From Ferrimonas gelatinilytica (GTDB lineage Bacteria; Pseudomonadota; Gammaproteobacteria; Enterobacterales; Shewanellaceae), in assembly GCF_039544205.1 (NCBI RefSeq), contig NZ_BAABLF010000008.1:124001-188000 (forward strand): a stretch of 64,000 nt of DNA, in the 5' to 3' direction. The first letter of the stretch is position 1, and each line of letters begins with the position of its first letter. The position numbers and the translations under genes are program-made. Under the pieces are notes generated by a model that worked only from the letters and a program-made list of their open reading frames with translations, was not told the origin of the DNA and made no database searches. Shown piece after piece: positions 9,197 through 17,740 of the stretch.

Positions 9197-9949
9197 TCAG
9201 CCAGTCTGACTCACTTGGGCACCGGTCTGGCCAAAGCGGCGCTGACGGCTGGAGAATGCCTCGATCGCTTCGGCGAAGGCGTCATCGCCAAAGTCGGGCC
9301 AGAGCACGTCAGAAAAAAACAGCTCGCTGTAGGCGCACTGCCACAGCAAGAAGTTGCTGATCCGCTGCTCACCGCCGGTGCGGATCAACAGGTCCACCTC
9401 CGGCAGCTCCGACAGGGACATCAACCCCTGCAGCATCGCCTCGTCGATGGCGGCCACCGAGCAGTCGCCCCGCTGCACCTTTCGGGCCGCCTGGCGGCAG
9501 GCCTGGGCGATGTCCCAGCGTCCACCGTAGTTCGCGGCTACGTTCAAAGCCAGCCCGGTGCAGTCCGCGGTGCGCGCTTCCGCCTCCTGGATCCTCTGCT
9601 GCAGCTTAGGCTCAAACATGGTGATATCACCAATCACCTTAAGGCGCACATTGTTCTTTTGGAGCATTTTCACTTCGCGGCGCAGGACGGTGATGAAGAG
9701 TCGCATCAGCAGGGCCACTTCGCGCTCCGGACGACGCCAGTTCTCGCTGGAGAAGGCAAATAGCGTCAGGGCGTCGACACCGGACTCCCGGCACAGGCGC
9801 ACCACCTCACGGACCGAGCGCACACCGGCACGGTGACCGACCACCCGGGGCTTACCCTGAGCTTCCGCCCAGCGGCCGTTACCATCCATGATGATGGCGA
9901 TATGACGCGGGACAGAGATCTCGCGTTGCCCTGATAAAGACTCAGACAT
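9197..9949 (-). CDS. uppS: Undecaprenyl diphosphate synthase UppS (IspU)
   Basis: cis-Prenyltransferase that elongates farnesyl-PP to undecaprenyl-PP, the lipid carrier for peptidoglycan and O-antigen. The chosen ATG at 9949 gives 250 aa, with HIAIIMDGNGRWA placing catalytic Asp at residue 22. C-terminal VDLLIRTGGEQRISNFLLWQ and YSELFF are also diagnostic. An in-frame start at 10003 would add 18 hydrophobic residues unlike the family. The gap to frr (about 90 bp) contains an imperfect GC-rich inverted repeat near 9985-10015 that could attenuate transcription; this is weakly supported. Confidence 0.95.
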   Translation of the reverse strand: MSESLSGQREISVPRHIAIIMDGNGRWAEAQGKPRVVGHRAGVRSVREVVRLCRESGVDALTLFAFSSENWRRPEREVALLMRLFITVLRREVKMLQKNNVRLKVIGDITMFEPKLQQRIQEAEARTADCTGLALNVAANYGGRWDIAQACRQAARKVQRGDCSVAAIDEAMLQGLMSLSELPEVDLLIRTGGEQRISNFLLWQCAYSELFFSDVLWPDFGDDAFAEAIEAFSSRQRRFGQTGAQVSQTG

Positions 9950-10040
9950 GGGGAAGCTGCTCGCAAAAAAGGCCAAATACAGAAACGCCGCGTAGGATAC
10001 CACTACACGGCGCTATTTCTAAGCGGCGGGAGCCGGATGA

Positions 10041-10598
10041 TCAGACTTCCATCAGCTCTTTTTCTTTATCGGCGGTCAGGTTGTCGATCTCTTTGACAAA
10101 CTTGTCGGTCAGCTTCTGGATCTCCTCCTCGGCGCGACGGGCGTCGTCCTCGCCGATCTCCTTCTCCTTTTCCAACGCCTTGATGTCACCGTTGGCATCG
10201 CGACGGATGTTACGGATGGCGACACGGCCCTGCTCGGCTTCACCACGTACCACCTTCACCAGTTGCTTACGGCGCTCTTCAGTCAGCGGCGGCAGCGGAA
10301 TGCGGATAACGGTACCGGCGGAGCTCGGGTTGAGGCCCAGATCGGACATCATGATCGCCTTCTCAACCGCCTGGATCATGGACTTGTCGAACACGGTCAC
10401 GGCCAGAGTGCGAGAGTCCTCGGTGGTCACATTGCCCACCTGCTTAAGGGGCGTGTCGGCGCCGTAGTAGGAAACATGGATGCCATCCAGCAGGCTCGGG
10501 TGGGCGCGGCCTGTGCGAACCTTCGCCATCTGGGTGCGGGTCGCTTCCACACTTTTTGCCATGCGGTTTTCTGCGTCTTTTTTGATCTCGTTAATCAC
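10041..10598 (-). CDS. frr: Ribosome-recycling factor
   Basis: Splits post-termination ribosomes together with EF-G. The 185-aa protein matches the family length exactly. It shows the conserved core: RTGRAHPSLLDGI, DSRTLAVTVFD, IRIPLPPLTEERRKQLVK and AIRNIRRDAN, then a Lys/Glu-rich helix to the end. Domain I (three-helix bundle) is formed by both ends, with a small beta domain in the middle. It follows pyrH by 29 bases, the usual gammaproteobacterial order rpsB-tsf-pyrH-frr. Confidence 0.97.
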   Translation of the reverse strand: MINEIKKDAENRMAKSVEATRTQMAKVRTGRAHPSLLDGIHVSYYGADTPLKQVGNVTTEDSRTLAVTVFDKSMIQAVEKAIMMSDLGLNPSSAGTVIRIPLPPLTEERRKQLVKVVRGEAEQGRVAIRNIRRDANGDIKALEKEKEIGEDDARRAEEEIQKLTDKFVKEIDNLTADKEKELMEV

Positions 10599-10627
10599 GG
10601 GATTGCGTCCTATAACTTGGAATCTAT

Positions 10628-11362
10628 TTAATCGATGTTAGCGCTGATCAGGGTGCCGATATTCTCACCCATCACCACCCGGCGCAAGGCGCCCGGCTCG
10701 TTCATATTGAACACCATGATCGGCATGCCGTGGTCCCGGGCCAGTGTGAAAGCGGACAGGTCCATCACTTTCAGCTCCTTCTCCAGCACTTCCTGGTGGC
10801 TGAGCTTATCATACTTGATCGCCTCCGGGTTTTTGACCGGATCGTCGCTGTAGACGCCGTCCACCTTGGTGGCCTTCATCACCACATCCGCCTCGATCTC
10901 GATACCGCGCAGGCAGGCGGCCGAGTCGGTGGTAAAGAAGGGGTTACCAGTACCGGCGGAGAAGATCACCACGCGACCGGACTTGAGCAGGCTGATCGCT
11001 TCAGCCCATTGGTAGTTGTCACATACGCCGTTAAGCGGAAATGCCGACATCAAACGGGCATTCACATAGGCACGGTGCAGCGCATCGCGCATCGCCAAAC
11101 CGTTCATCACGGTCGCCAGCATACCCATGTGATCGCCCACCACGCGGTTCATTCCGGCTTCCGCCAGACCCTTACCGCGGAACAGGTTACCACCGCCAAT
11201 CACTACGCCTACCTGGACGCCTAACTCGACCAGCTCCTTGATCTCCTGAGCCATGCGGTCCAGCACCTTGGGATCGATGCCGAAGCCCTCGTCCCCCATC
11301 AGGGCCTCACCACTGAGTTTTAACAGAATTCGACGGAATGCAGGTTTGGGATTGGTGCTCAT
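10628..11362 (-). CDS. pyrH: UMP kinase PyrH
   Basis: Phosphorylates UMP to UDP, feeding pyrimidine nucleotides; the bacterial enzyme is a hexamer allosterically controlled by GTP and UTP. The 244-aa sequence has the amino-acid-kinase fold: RILLKLSGEALMG at the N-terminus, GVQVGVVIGGGNLFRG, FSAGTGNPFFTTDSAA, and near the end LSAFTLARDHGMPIMVFN. Length is typical (241 in E. coli). A terminator-like hairpin separates it from tsf upstream, so it may be transcribed partly by read-through and partly from its own promoter. Confidence 0.97.
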   Translation of the reverse strand: MSTNPKPAFRRILLKLSGEALMGDEGFGIDPKVLDRMAQEIKELVELGVQVGVVIGGGNLFRGKGLAEAGMNRVVGDHMGMLATVMNGLAMRDALHRAYVNARLMSAFPLNGVCDNYQWAEAISLLKSGRVVIFSAGTGNPFFTTDSAACLRGIEIEADVVMKATKVDGVYSDDPVKNPEAIKYDKLSHQEVLEKELKVMDLSAFTLARDHGMPIMVFNMNEPGALRRVVMGENIGTLISANID

Positions 11363-11382
11363 AATTTTAAAATCCTGGTGCT

Positions 11383-11408
11383 AAAAGACCGCAGCCTTCG
11401 CTGCGGTC
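11383..11408 (-). terminator. Hairpin terminator after tsf
   Basis: Perfect 9-bp stem GACCGCAGC / GCTGCGGTC with a four-base loop, followed on the minus strand by TTTT. It lies between tsf and pyrH and probably lowers read-through into pyrH-frr. The short U-tract makes it partial rather than complete. Confidence 0.7.
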
Positions 11409-11435
11409 TGAAGATGAAATCAAAGTGTCATTCGC

Positions 11436-12308
11436 TTACTGCTTGGCAGCAGCAACCTGGGCAGCCACTTCGGCAGCGAAGTCCACTTCTTCTTTCTCGA
11501 TGCCTTCACCCACTTCCAGGCGAACGAAGTTAACCACGTCAGCGTTGTGCTCTTTGAGCAGCTGGCCTACGGTCTTGGACGGGTCTTTTACGAAAGCCTG
11601 ACCGGTCAGGGAAACCTCACCGGTGAACTTCTTCATACGACCTTCGACCATCTTCTCGGCGATCTCTTTCGGCTTACCAGAGTTTACGGCGATCTCAACC
11701 TGGATCTCACGCTCTTTGGCAACCACCTCTTCGGAAACATCTTCCGGCTTCACGAACTGCGGAGAGCAGGCTGCCACGTGCATGGCGATATCTTTGGCCA
11801 GCTCTTCGTCGCCACCGTTGAGAACCGCAACCACACCGATTTTACGGCCGTGGATGTAAGCACCCAGGTTGTCACCTTTGACGATTTCAACACGACGTAC
11901 GTTCATGTTTTCACCGATCTTGGCAACCAGTTCAGCACGAACGGTATCCACGGTGGAGTCGTTCATCGGGGCAGCGCGCAGCGCTTCGATGTCGGTGATC
12001 TGGTTCGCCAGGGCAATGTCGGCTACGCCGTTAGCCAGGGCTTGGAAAGATTTGTCCATGGCAACGAAGTCAGTTTCACAGTTGACTTCAACCATGGCGG
12101 CAACGCCATTTTCCTGCTTGATAACAATCAAGCCTTCAGCAGCAACACGGCCGGCTTTCTTGGCCGCTTTGGCCAGACCGGATTTGCGCATGTTTTCGAT
12201 GGCCAGTTCGATGTCGCCGTTGGTCTCAACCAGGGCTTTCTTACAATCCATCATGCCAGCGCCAGTGCGCTCGCGCAGCTCTTTTACCAGGGAAGCAGTA
12301 ACTGCCAT
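11436..12308 (-). CDS. tsf: Elongation factor Ts
   Basis: Guanine-nucleotide exchange factor for EF-Tu. With the ATG at 12308 the protein is 290 aa. N-terminal TASLVKELRERTGAGMMDCKKALVE is the UBA-like module, and VNCETDFVA contains the conserved TDFV element that contacts EF-Tu. A GAGGA ribosome site lies eight bases before 12308. The in-frame ATG at 12314 is only two bases from that site and is unlikely to be used. It follows rpsB and is separated from it by a hairpin. Confidence 0.97.
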   Translation of the reverse strand: MAVTASLVKELRERTGAGMMDCKKALVETNGDIELAIENMRKSGLAKAAKKAGRVAAEGLIVIKQENGVAAMVEVNCETDFVAMDKSFQALANGVADIALANQITDIEALRAAPMNDSTVDTVRAELVAKIGENMNVRRVEIVKGDNLGAYIHGRKIGVVAVLNGGDEELAKDIAMHVAACSPQFVKPEDVSEEVVAKEREIQVEIAVNSGKPKEIAEKMVEGRMKKFTGEVSLTGQAFVKDPSKTVGQLLKEHNADVVNFVRLEVGEGIEKEEVDFAAEVAAQVAAAKQ

Positions 12309-12341
12309 TGTCATATTCCTCTAGACAGACGTCTGATTTTG

Positions 12342-12364
12342 AAAAAAGGGGCCCTCGGGGCCCC
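12342..12364 (-). terminator. Intercistronic hairpin between rpsB and tsf
   Basis: GC-only stem GGGGCCC / GGGCCCC followed on the minus strand by six T residues. It stands between rpsB and tsf, where other gammaproteobacteria also have an attenuating terminator that sets the S2 to EF-Ts ratio. I infer partial termination. Confidence 0.75.
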
Positions 12365-12448
12365 AATTTAACCAATGATGTTCATCAACCTAAGACAGAA
12401 CGACGAACATAGTATCTTGGTGATTTGGGAGGGGTGACCCGGCCCAAA

Positions 12449-13177
12449 TTACTCGGCTTCTACGAAACCGTCTTGCTCAGCCTGAACAACCAGGTCTTGG
12501 CTGCGACCGTCCTGAACGGCTTGAGCCACTGCAGAGGTGTACAGCTGGATAGCACGGATAGCGTCGTCGTTACCCGGAACGATGTAGTTCACGCCATCCG
12601 GGTTGGTGTTGGTATCAACAATAGCAACTACCGGGATGCCCAGGTTGTTGGCTTCTTTGATGGCGATGTGCTCGTGGTCAGCACCGATTACGAACATAAC
12701 GTCCGGCAGGCCACCCATGTCCTTGATACCACCCAGGGACTTGTCCAGCTTGGCCATTTCGCGAGTGCGCATCAGCGCCTCTTTCTTGGTCAGCTTTTCG
12801 AAGGTGCCGTCTTGAGACTGTGCTTCCAGATCTTTCAGGCGCTTGATGGACTGACGAACGGTTTTCCAGTTGGTGAGCATGCCGCCCAGCCAGCGGTTGT
12901 CGACGTAGTACTGGCCACAGCTCTGAGCTGCTTCGCGAACCGCTTGAGACGCAGCGCGCTTGGTACCTACGAACAGAACTTTACCGTTCTTGGAGGCCAC
13001 GTTGCTGATGTAAGCCAGGGCTTCGTTCATCATCGGAACAGTGTGTTCCAGGTTGATGATGTGAACCTTGTTGCGAGCGCCAAAGATGAACGGCTTCATC
13101 TTCGGGTTCCAGTAACGGGTTTGGTGACCGAAGTGCACACCGGCCTTCAGCATGTCGCGCATGGAAACAGTAGCCAT
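12449..13177 (-). CDS. rpsB: 30S ribosomal protein S2
   Basis: Small-subunit ribosomal protein needed for S1 binding. From the ATG at 13177 it is 242 aa: MATVSMRDMLKAGVHFGHQT at the N-terminus, then RNKVHIINLEHT, FVGTKRAAS, RWLGGMLTNWKT and VVAIVDTNTNPD, all strongly conserved. An upstream in-frame extension to 13243 is not family-like. The leader between 13178 and the divergent map gene (about 270 bp) should hold the rpsB promoter and the site where S2 represses its own mRNA. I could not define either precisely. Confidence 0.97.
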   Translation of the reverse strand: MATVSMRDMLKAGVHFGHQTRYWNPKMKPFIFGARNKVHIINLEHTVPMMNEALAYISNVASKNGKVLFVGTKRAASQAVREAAQSCGQYYVDNRWLGGMLTNWKTVRQSIKRLKDLEAQSQDGTFEKLTKKEALMRTREMAKLDKSLGGIKDMGGLPDVMFVIGADHEHIAIKEANNLGIPVVAIVDTNTNPDGVNYIVPGNDDAIRAIQLYTSAVAQAVQDGRSQDLVVQAEQDGFVEAE

Positions 13178-13446
13178 GATAATTCTCTCTAAAATAGTGG
13201 GGTTAAGCCTCCACGTACTCCATAGTCCGACCCCGAAGGGCACCCCGCACTATGTGCCGGTACGTGTGTGGTTTAAAAGTTAACTTTAACGATATAATGA
13301 CCCCCATTAGGACCAGCCCAACCGTTCGGTAAGCCCGTTCGGTGCAGCCAGACCATGGGAGAGTCGGCGCGCTTTATACCATAAAGCAGCCCCAAGCTCA
13401 AACTTCCTGCCTGTGGCGGCCAAAAATCGAACTAAAGAGTAGACCA

Positions 13447-14241
13447 ATGAGCATTGTCATCAAGACCCCGGAAGAGATTGAAAAAATGCGCGTCGCCGGC
13501 CGCCTGGCCGCCGAGGTGCTGGAGATGATTGAACCCTATGTGAAAAAGGGCGTGACCACCGACGAGTTGAACCAGCTGTGTCATGACCACATCACCAAGG
13601 TTCAGGAAGCGATTCCTGCACCGCTGAACTATCACGGTTTTCCTAAGTCCACCTGCATCTCCATCAATGAGGTGGTCTGTCACGGGATCCCGGGGCACAA
13701 GAAGCTCAAAGAGGGGGACATCCTCAACATCGACATCACGGTGATTAAGGATGGCTACCACGGGGACACTTCGAAGATGTTCATCGTCGGCAACACCACG
13801 CCCCGCAATCGGAAACTGGTGGAGGTGACTCAAGAAGCCCTCTATGCCGCCATCCGTACCGTCAGGCCAGGCGCCTGCCTGAGCGACATCGGCGCGGCCA
13901 TCCAACCCATCGCCGACCGGAACGGGTTCTCCGTGGTGCGGGATTTTTGTGGCCACGGTATCGGCGCTGGTTTCCACGAGGAGCCCCAGATTGTTCACTA
14001 CCGCAACAAGGCGAAGCTCACCCTGCAGGCGGGCATGTGCTTCACCATCGAGCCGATGATCAACGCCGGCGACTACCGCTGTAAGGTCAGCAAGAAAGAT
14101 GGCTGGACCGCCACCACCAAGGATGGCCAACCTTCCGCTCAATATGAGCACACCCTCCTGGTCACCGAGGATGGCTGTGAAGTATTGACCTGGCGCAGCG
14201 AAGAGGAGGGGGCCCTGCCCCAGGTTCTTCACAACGCCTGA
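13447..14241 (+). CDS. map: Type I methionine aminopeptidase
   Basis: Removes the initiator methionine from nascent proteins; a dinuclear metalloenzyme. With the ATG at 13447 it is 264 aa, the family length, opening MSIVIKTPEEIEKMRVAGRL. Metal ligands are visible in GDILNIDITVIKDGYHGDT (two Asp), GHGIGAGFHEEPQ (His), FTIEPM (Glu) and YEHTLLVTEDG (Glu). It is divergent from rpsB, as in E. coli. A TATAAT box in the shared gap (near 13290) may be its -10 element. The next gene, glnD, starts 26 bases downstream. Confidence 0.97.
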   Translation: MSIVIKTPEEIEKMRVAGRLAAEVLEMIEPYVKKGVTTDELNQLCHDHITKVQEAIPAPLNYHGFPKSTCISINEVVCHGIPGHKKLKEGDILNIDITVIKDGYHGDTSKMFIVGNTTPRNRKLVEVTQEALYAAIRTVRPGACLSDIGAAIQPIADRNGFSVVRDFCGHGIGAGFHEEPQIVHYRNKAKLTLQAGMCFTIEPMINAGDYRCKVSKKDGWTATTKDGQPSAQYEHTLLVTEDGCEVLTWRSEEEGALPQVLHNA

Positions 14242-14267
14242 CCCCGCCTCTTCACTAAGGTCTAGGA

Positions 14268-16850
14268 ATGGACAACGCAGACACCATTCGTCACTGCAAA
14301 GCGCAGTTGGCGTCTTTGGAACAAGCTCAGCAGGCCCAGTTTCGCGACGGCGAAGCGATCGGCGTTCTGCTGGGCGCTCGTGCAGCAGCCATGGATGCCC
14401 TGCTGCAATCTCTCTGGCAGCAATATGGATTGCATGACAGCCCCATTGCTCTGGTGGCGGTGGGCGGTTACGGCCGCGGCGAGCTGCACCCCAGATCCGA
14501 CATCGACCTGCTGTTCCTGGTACCGGATGAGTTGCCGGTCCCCCTCGAGGATCGCCTTGGACAATTGCTGACCCTGCTTTGGGACATCGGGCTGGAGCTG
14601 GGCCACAGTGTGCGCTCCATTGCCGAAACGGTGATCCAGGCACGTGACGACATCACCATCGCCACCAATCTGCTGGAATCCCGGCTACTGATCGGTGACC
14701 AAGCGCGCTATCAACAGCTGCAAGCACAGCTGCAGCAGGAAGACTTCTGGCCCAGTGCCGCATTCTTCCGCGCCAAGTTCGACGAGCAGAAAGCGCGCCA
14801 CAATCGGGCGACCCCCTTTGATCTCGAACCCAATATCAAGTCCTGCCCCGGTGGCCTGCGCGACATCCAGACAGTAACCTGGGTCGCCCTGCGTCACTTC
14901 AAGGTCAGTTGCCTGGCGGAGCTGGCCAGCCAAGGTTATCTTGGCCAGGAGGAACTTGATGAGCTCAATACCTGCCGGGAGTTCCTCTGGCGTCTGCGCT
15001 TCGCCCTCCACACGGTCTCCGGGCGGGCAGAGGATCGTCTGCTGTTTGATCACCAACGGGATGTCGCCGGTTTAATGGGCTACAACGACGGCACCCAACT
15101 GGCGGTCGAGCAGATGATGAAGCGCTACTACCGCACCGTGCGGGCAGTGCGTGAGCTTAACCAGATGCTGCTGCTGCTGTTCAAGGAGGCCACCCTGGGT
15201 CAGAGCGCACTGCCGCCACCGGCCCCCCATACGGAGTTGTTTGATCGTCGAGGCCACTACATCGAAGCCCGCCACGATGGCGTTTTTGATCAGCCGGAGC
15301 AGATCCTGCAACTCTTTCTCGATGCCGCCGCCCACCCGGAGATCGATACGGTTTCCGCCGCCACCCTGAGACTGCTGCGGCGTGCCCGCCGGAGACAGAA
15401 GCAACCCCTGTCGGAGTTACCGCAGTGCCGAAAGATCTTCATGGCAATCCTGCGCCACCCCGACGGTTTCAAGGCGATGTCACTGATGCATCGCCATGGT
15501 GTCCTCGGCATCTACCTCAAGGCCTGGCAGATGATCACCGGGCAGATGCAGTTTGACCTGTTCCATGCCTATACCGTCGATGAGCACACCCATCGGCTGC
15601 TGCAGTTTATCGACAGCTTTTCCAAGCCCGAGCACAGCGCCATCTTCCCCCTGGGCAGTGTGCTGATCGACCAGCTGCCGAAGAAGGGACTGCTGGTTCT
15701 GGCCGCCATCTTCCACGATATCGGCAAGGGCCGGGGCGGGGATCACAGCAATATCGGCGCCGAAGAAGCGCTGCAGTTCTGCCAGCAACACGGTCTCAAT
15801 GAGCACGACGGTCGCCTGGTCGCCTGGCTGGTGGAGCATCACCTGCTGATGTCGGTAACCGCACAGCGACGGGACATCACCGATCCCCAGGTGATCGAGG
15901 AGTTTGCCGGTAAGGTCAAGGACCAAAACCATCTGGCCTACCTTTACTGCCTGACGGTAGCGGATATCTGCGCCACCAACGACACCCTATGGAACAACTG
16001 GAAGGGCTCCCTGCTGCGCGAGCTCTACCACACCACCCGGGATCGTCTGCAGCACGGTATGGCCAAACAGGTTGACACCCGAGCACGGATCCGCGAACAC
16101 CAATCCAAGGCGCGTAACCAGCTGCTTCGCCAGGGCTTCACCCCTGAGGCGATCGACACCCTCTGGCGTCGCCTGTCCGCGGACTACTTCCTCCGGTTCA
16201 GCCCGGAGCAGATCCAGTGGCACAGCGAGCACCTGCTCAACCAGCCAGACACCGCCTACCATGTGCAGCTTTCGGTACACACCACCCGTGGGGGCACCGA
16301 GCTGTTCGTCATGGCACCGGATCGACCCGGCCTCTTTACCCGTATCATGGCGGTGCTCGACGCCAAGAAACTCTCCGTTCACGATGCGCAGATCTTCACC
16401 ACCCGGGACGGGCACGCCATCGACAGCTTCGTGATCCTTGAACATGACGCCACCCCGGTGCAGAATCCCTCGCGCATCGCCAGCATACGCAAGAGCCTGC
16501 TAAGGGTATTGCGACGCGACAAGGCCCCGGAGCGGACCCAGCGCCCTCTGCCACGCCGGTTGCGCTCGTTCAGCGTCAAGACGAAGGTCACCTTCCTCAA
16601 CAGCCACCGTAAGAACACCTCCATGATGGAGCTGGTGACCCTGGACCGACCCGGCCTCCTGGCCCTGATTGGCCAGGTGTTCGAGGAGTGTCACATCGAC
16701 GTCAAGGCCGCCAAGATCACCACCGTGGGCGAGAAGGCCGAGGACTTTTTCCTCATTGCCAGCCCCGACGGCCGGGCCCTGAGCCCGGATGAACAATCCC
16801 TGCTGAAGACGGCGCTCAACAGGGCGCTGCAGCAAAGCCTTTCCCATTGA
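14268..16850 (+). CDS. glnD: Bifunctional uridylyltransferase/uridylyl-removing enzyme GlnD
   Basis: Senses glutamine and adds or removes UMP on PII proteins, controlling glutamine synthetase and the Ntr response. The 860-aa protein shows the nucleotidyltransferase motif GGYGRGELHPRSDIDLLFLV near residue 65. The HD hydrolase domain is marked by YTVDEHTHR and AIFHDIGKGRGGDHS in the middle. Two C-terminal ACT domains follow, starting at FVMAPDRPGLFTRI and ELVTLDRPGLLALI, which bind glutamine. Length is usual (890 in E. coli). The map-glnD-dapD order is conserved across gammaproteobacteria, and dapD follows after 10 bases. Confidence 0.97.
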   Translation: MDNADTIRHCKAQLASLEQAQQAQFRDGEAIGVLLGARAAAMDALLQSLWQQYGLHDSPIALVAVGGYGRGELHPRSDIDLLFLVPDELPVPLEDRLGQLLTLLWDIGLELGHSVRSIAETVIQARDDITIATNLLESRLLIGDQARYQQLQAQLQQEDFWPSAAFFRAKFDEQKARHNRATPFDLEPNIKSCPGGLRDIQTVTWVALRHFKVSCLAELASQGYLGQEELDELNTCREFLWRLRFALHTVSGRAEDRLLFDHQRDVAGLMGYNDGTQLAVEQMMKRYYRTVRAVRELNQMLLLLFKEATLGQSALPPPAPHTELFDRRGHYIEARHDGVFDQPEQILQLFLDAAAHPEIDTVSAATLRLLRRARRRQKQPLSELPQCRKIFMAILRHPDGFKAMSLMHRHGVLGIYLKAWQMITGQMQFDLFHAYTVDEHTHRLLQFIDSFSKPEHSAIFPLGSVLIDQLPKKGLLVLAAIFHDIGKGRGGDHSNIGAEEALQFCQQHGLNEHDGRLVAWLVEHHLLMSVTAQRRDITDPQVIEEFAGKVKDQNHLAYLYCLTVADICATNDTLWNNWKGSLLRELYHTTRDRLQHGMAKQVDTRARIREHQSKARNQLLRQGFTPEAIDTLWRRLSADYFLRFSPEQIQWHSEHLLNQPDTAYHVQLSVHTTRGGTELFVMAPDRPGLFTRIMAVLDAKKLSVHDAQIFTTRDGHAIDSFVILEHDATPVQNPSRIASIRKSLLRVLRRDKAPERTQRPLPRRLRSFSVKTKVTFLNSHRKNTSMMELVTLDRPGLLALIGQVFEECHIDVKAAKITTVGEKAEDFFLIASPDGRALSPDEQSLLKTALNRALQQSLSH

Positions 16851-16860
16851 AGGAGTTCCC

Positions 16861-17685
16861 ATGACCGAATTGCAACAACGCATCGAAGCCGCCTTTGAGC
16901 GCCGTGCCGAGATCACCCCCGGCAACGCCGATGCCTCCCTAATCAGCGATGTTCAGCGCGCCCTCGCCCTGCTCGACAGCGGCGAAGCCCGGGTGGCGGA
17001 GAAAGTGAACGGCGACTGGGTGGTCAATGAGTGGCTGAAAAAAGCCGTGCTCCTCTCTTTCCGTCTCTTCGACAACCAGGTGATCGATGGCGCGGAGACC
17101 CGCTACTTTGACAAGGTACCGATGAAGTTTGCCGGTTATGGCGAAGCCCGCTTCCGCGCAGAGGGGATGCGCGTGGTACCGCCGGCGTCCGTTCGCCAAG
17201 GGGCATTCATCGGCAAGGACACCGTCCTGATGCCCTCCTACGTGAACATCGGCGCCTATGTGGACAGCGGCACCATGGTGGACACCTGGGCCACCGTCGG
17301 CTCCTGCGCCCAGATCGGTAAAAACGTGCACCTCTCCGGCGGCGTCGGCATCGGTGGCGTTCTGGAGCCCCTGCAGGCCAGCCCCACCATCATCGAGGAC
17401 AACTGCTTTATCGGTGCCCGCTCCGAGGTTGTGGAGGGGGTGATTGTCGAGGAGGGGTCGGTGATCTCCATGGGGGTCTACATCGGTCAGAGCACCCGGA
17501 TCTTTGACCGGGAAACCGGTGAAGTTCACTACGGCCGTGTTCCCGCCGGCTCCGTCGTGGTTTCCGGCACCCTGCCCTCCAAGTGCGGCACCTGCGATCT
17601 CTACGCCGCCATCATCGTCAAGAAGGTGGATGCCAAAACCCGTGCCAAGGTGGGGATCAACGAGCTGCTGCGCAGCGCCGAGTAA
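16861..17685 (+). CDS. dapD: 2,3,4,5-tetrahydropyridine-2,6-dicarboxylate N-succinyltransferase DapD
   Basis: Adds a succinyl group from succinyl-CoA to tetrahydrodipicolinate in the lysine/diaminopimelate branch. The 274-aa protein has an N-terminal helical domain and a hexapeptide-repeat beta-helix (VNIGAYVDSGTMVDTWATVG, GKNVHLSGGVGIGGVLEP, NCFIGARSEVVEGVIV). It ends with the acceptor-side segment YCAI-like CDLYAAIIVKKVD. Length is the same as in E. coli. AAGGAG lies just before the ATG. It is last of the map-glnD-dapD run and is followed by a hairpin. Confidence 0.97.
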   Translation: MTELQQRIEAAFERRAEITPGNADASLISDVQRALALLDSGEARVAEKVNGDWVVNEWLKKAVLLSFRLFDNQVIDGAETRYFDKVPMKFAGYGEARFRAEGMRVVPPASVRQGAFIGKDTVLMPSYVNIGAYVDSGTMVDTWATVGSCAQIGKNVHLSGGVGIGGVLEPLQASPTIIEDNCFIGARSEVVEGVIVEEGSVISMGVYIGQSTRIFDRETGEVHYGRVPAGSVVVSGTLPSKCGTCDLYAAIIVKKVDAKTRAKVGINELLRSAE

Positions 17686-17708
17686 CACTTTTGCTCCCCC
17701 GAACCACA

Positions 17709-17740
17709 GACGCCCCGGCCTAATCCCCGGGGCGTCGTCA
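17709..17740 (+). terminator. Hairpin between convergent dapD and PTS gene
   Basis: Stem GACGCCCCGG / CCGGGGCGTC, followed on the plus strand by GTCATTT. The T-run is poor, so it may work weakly, possibly for both converging transcripts. Confidence 0.5.
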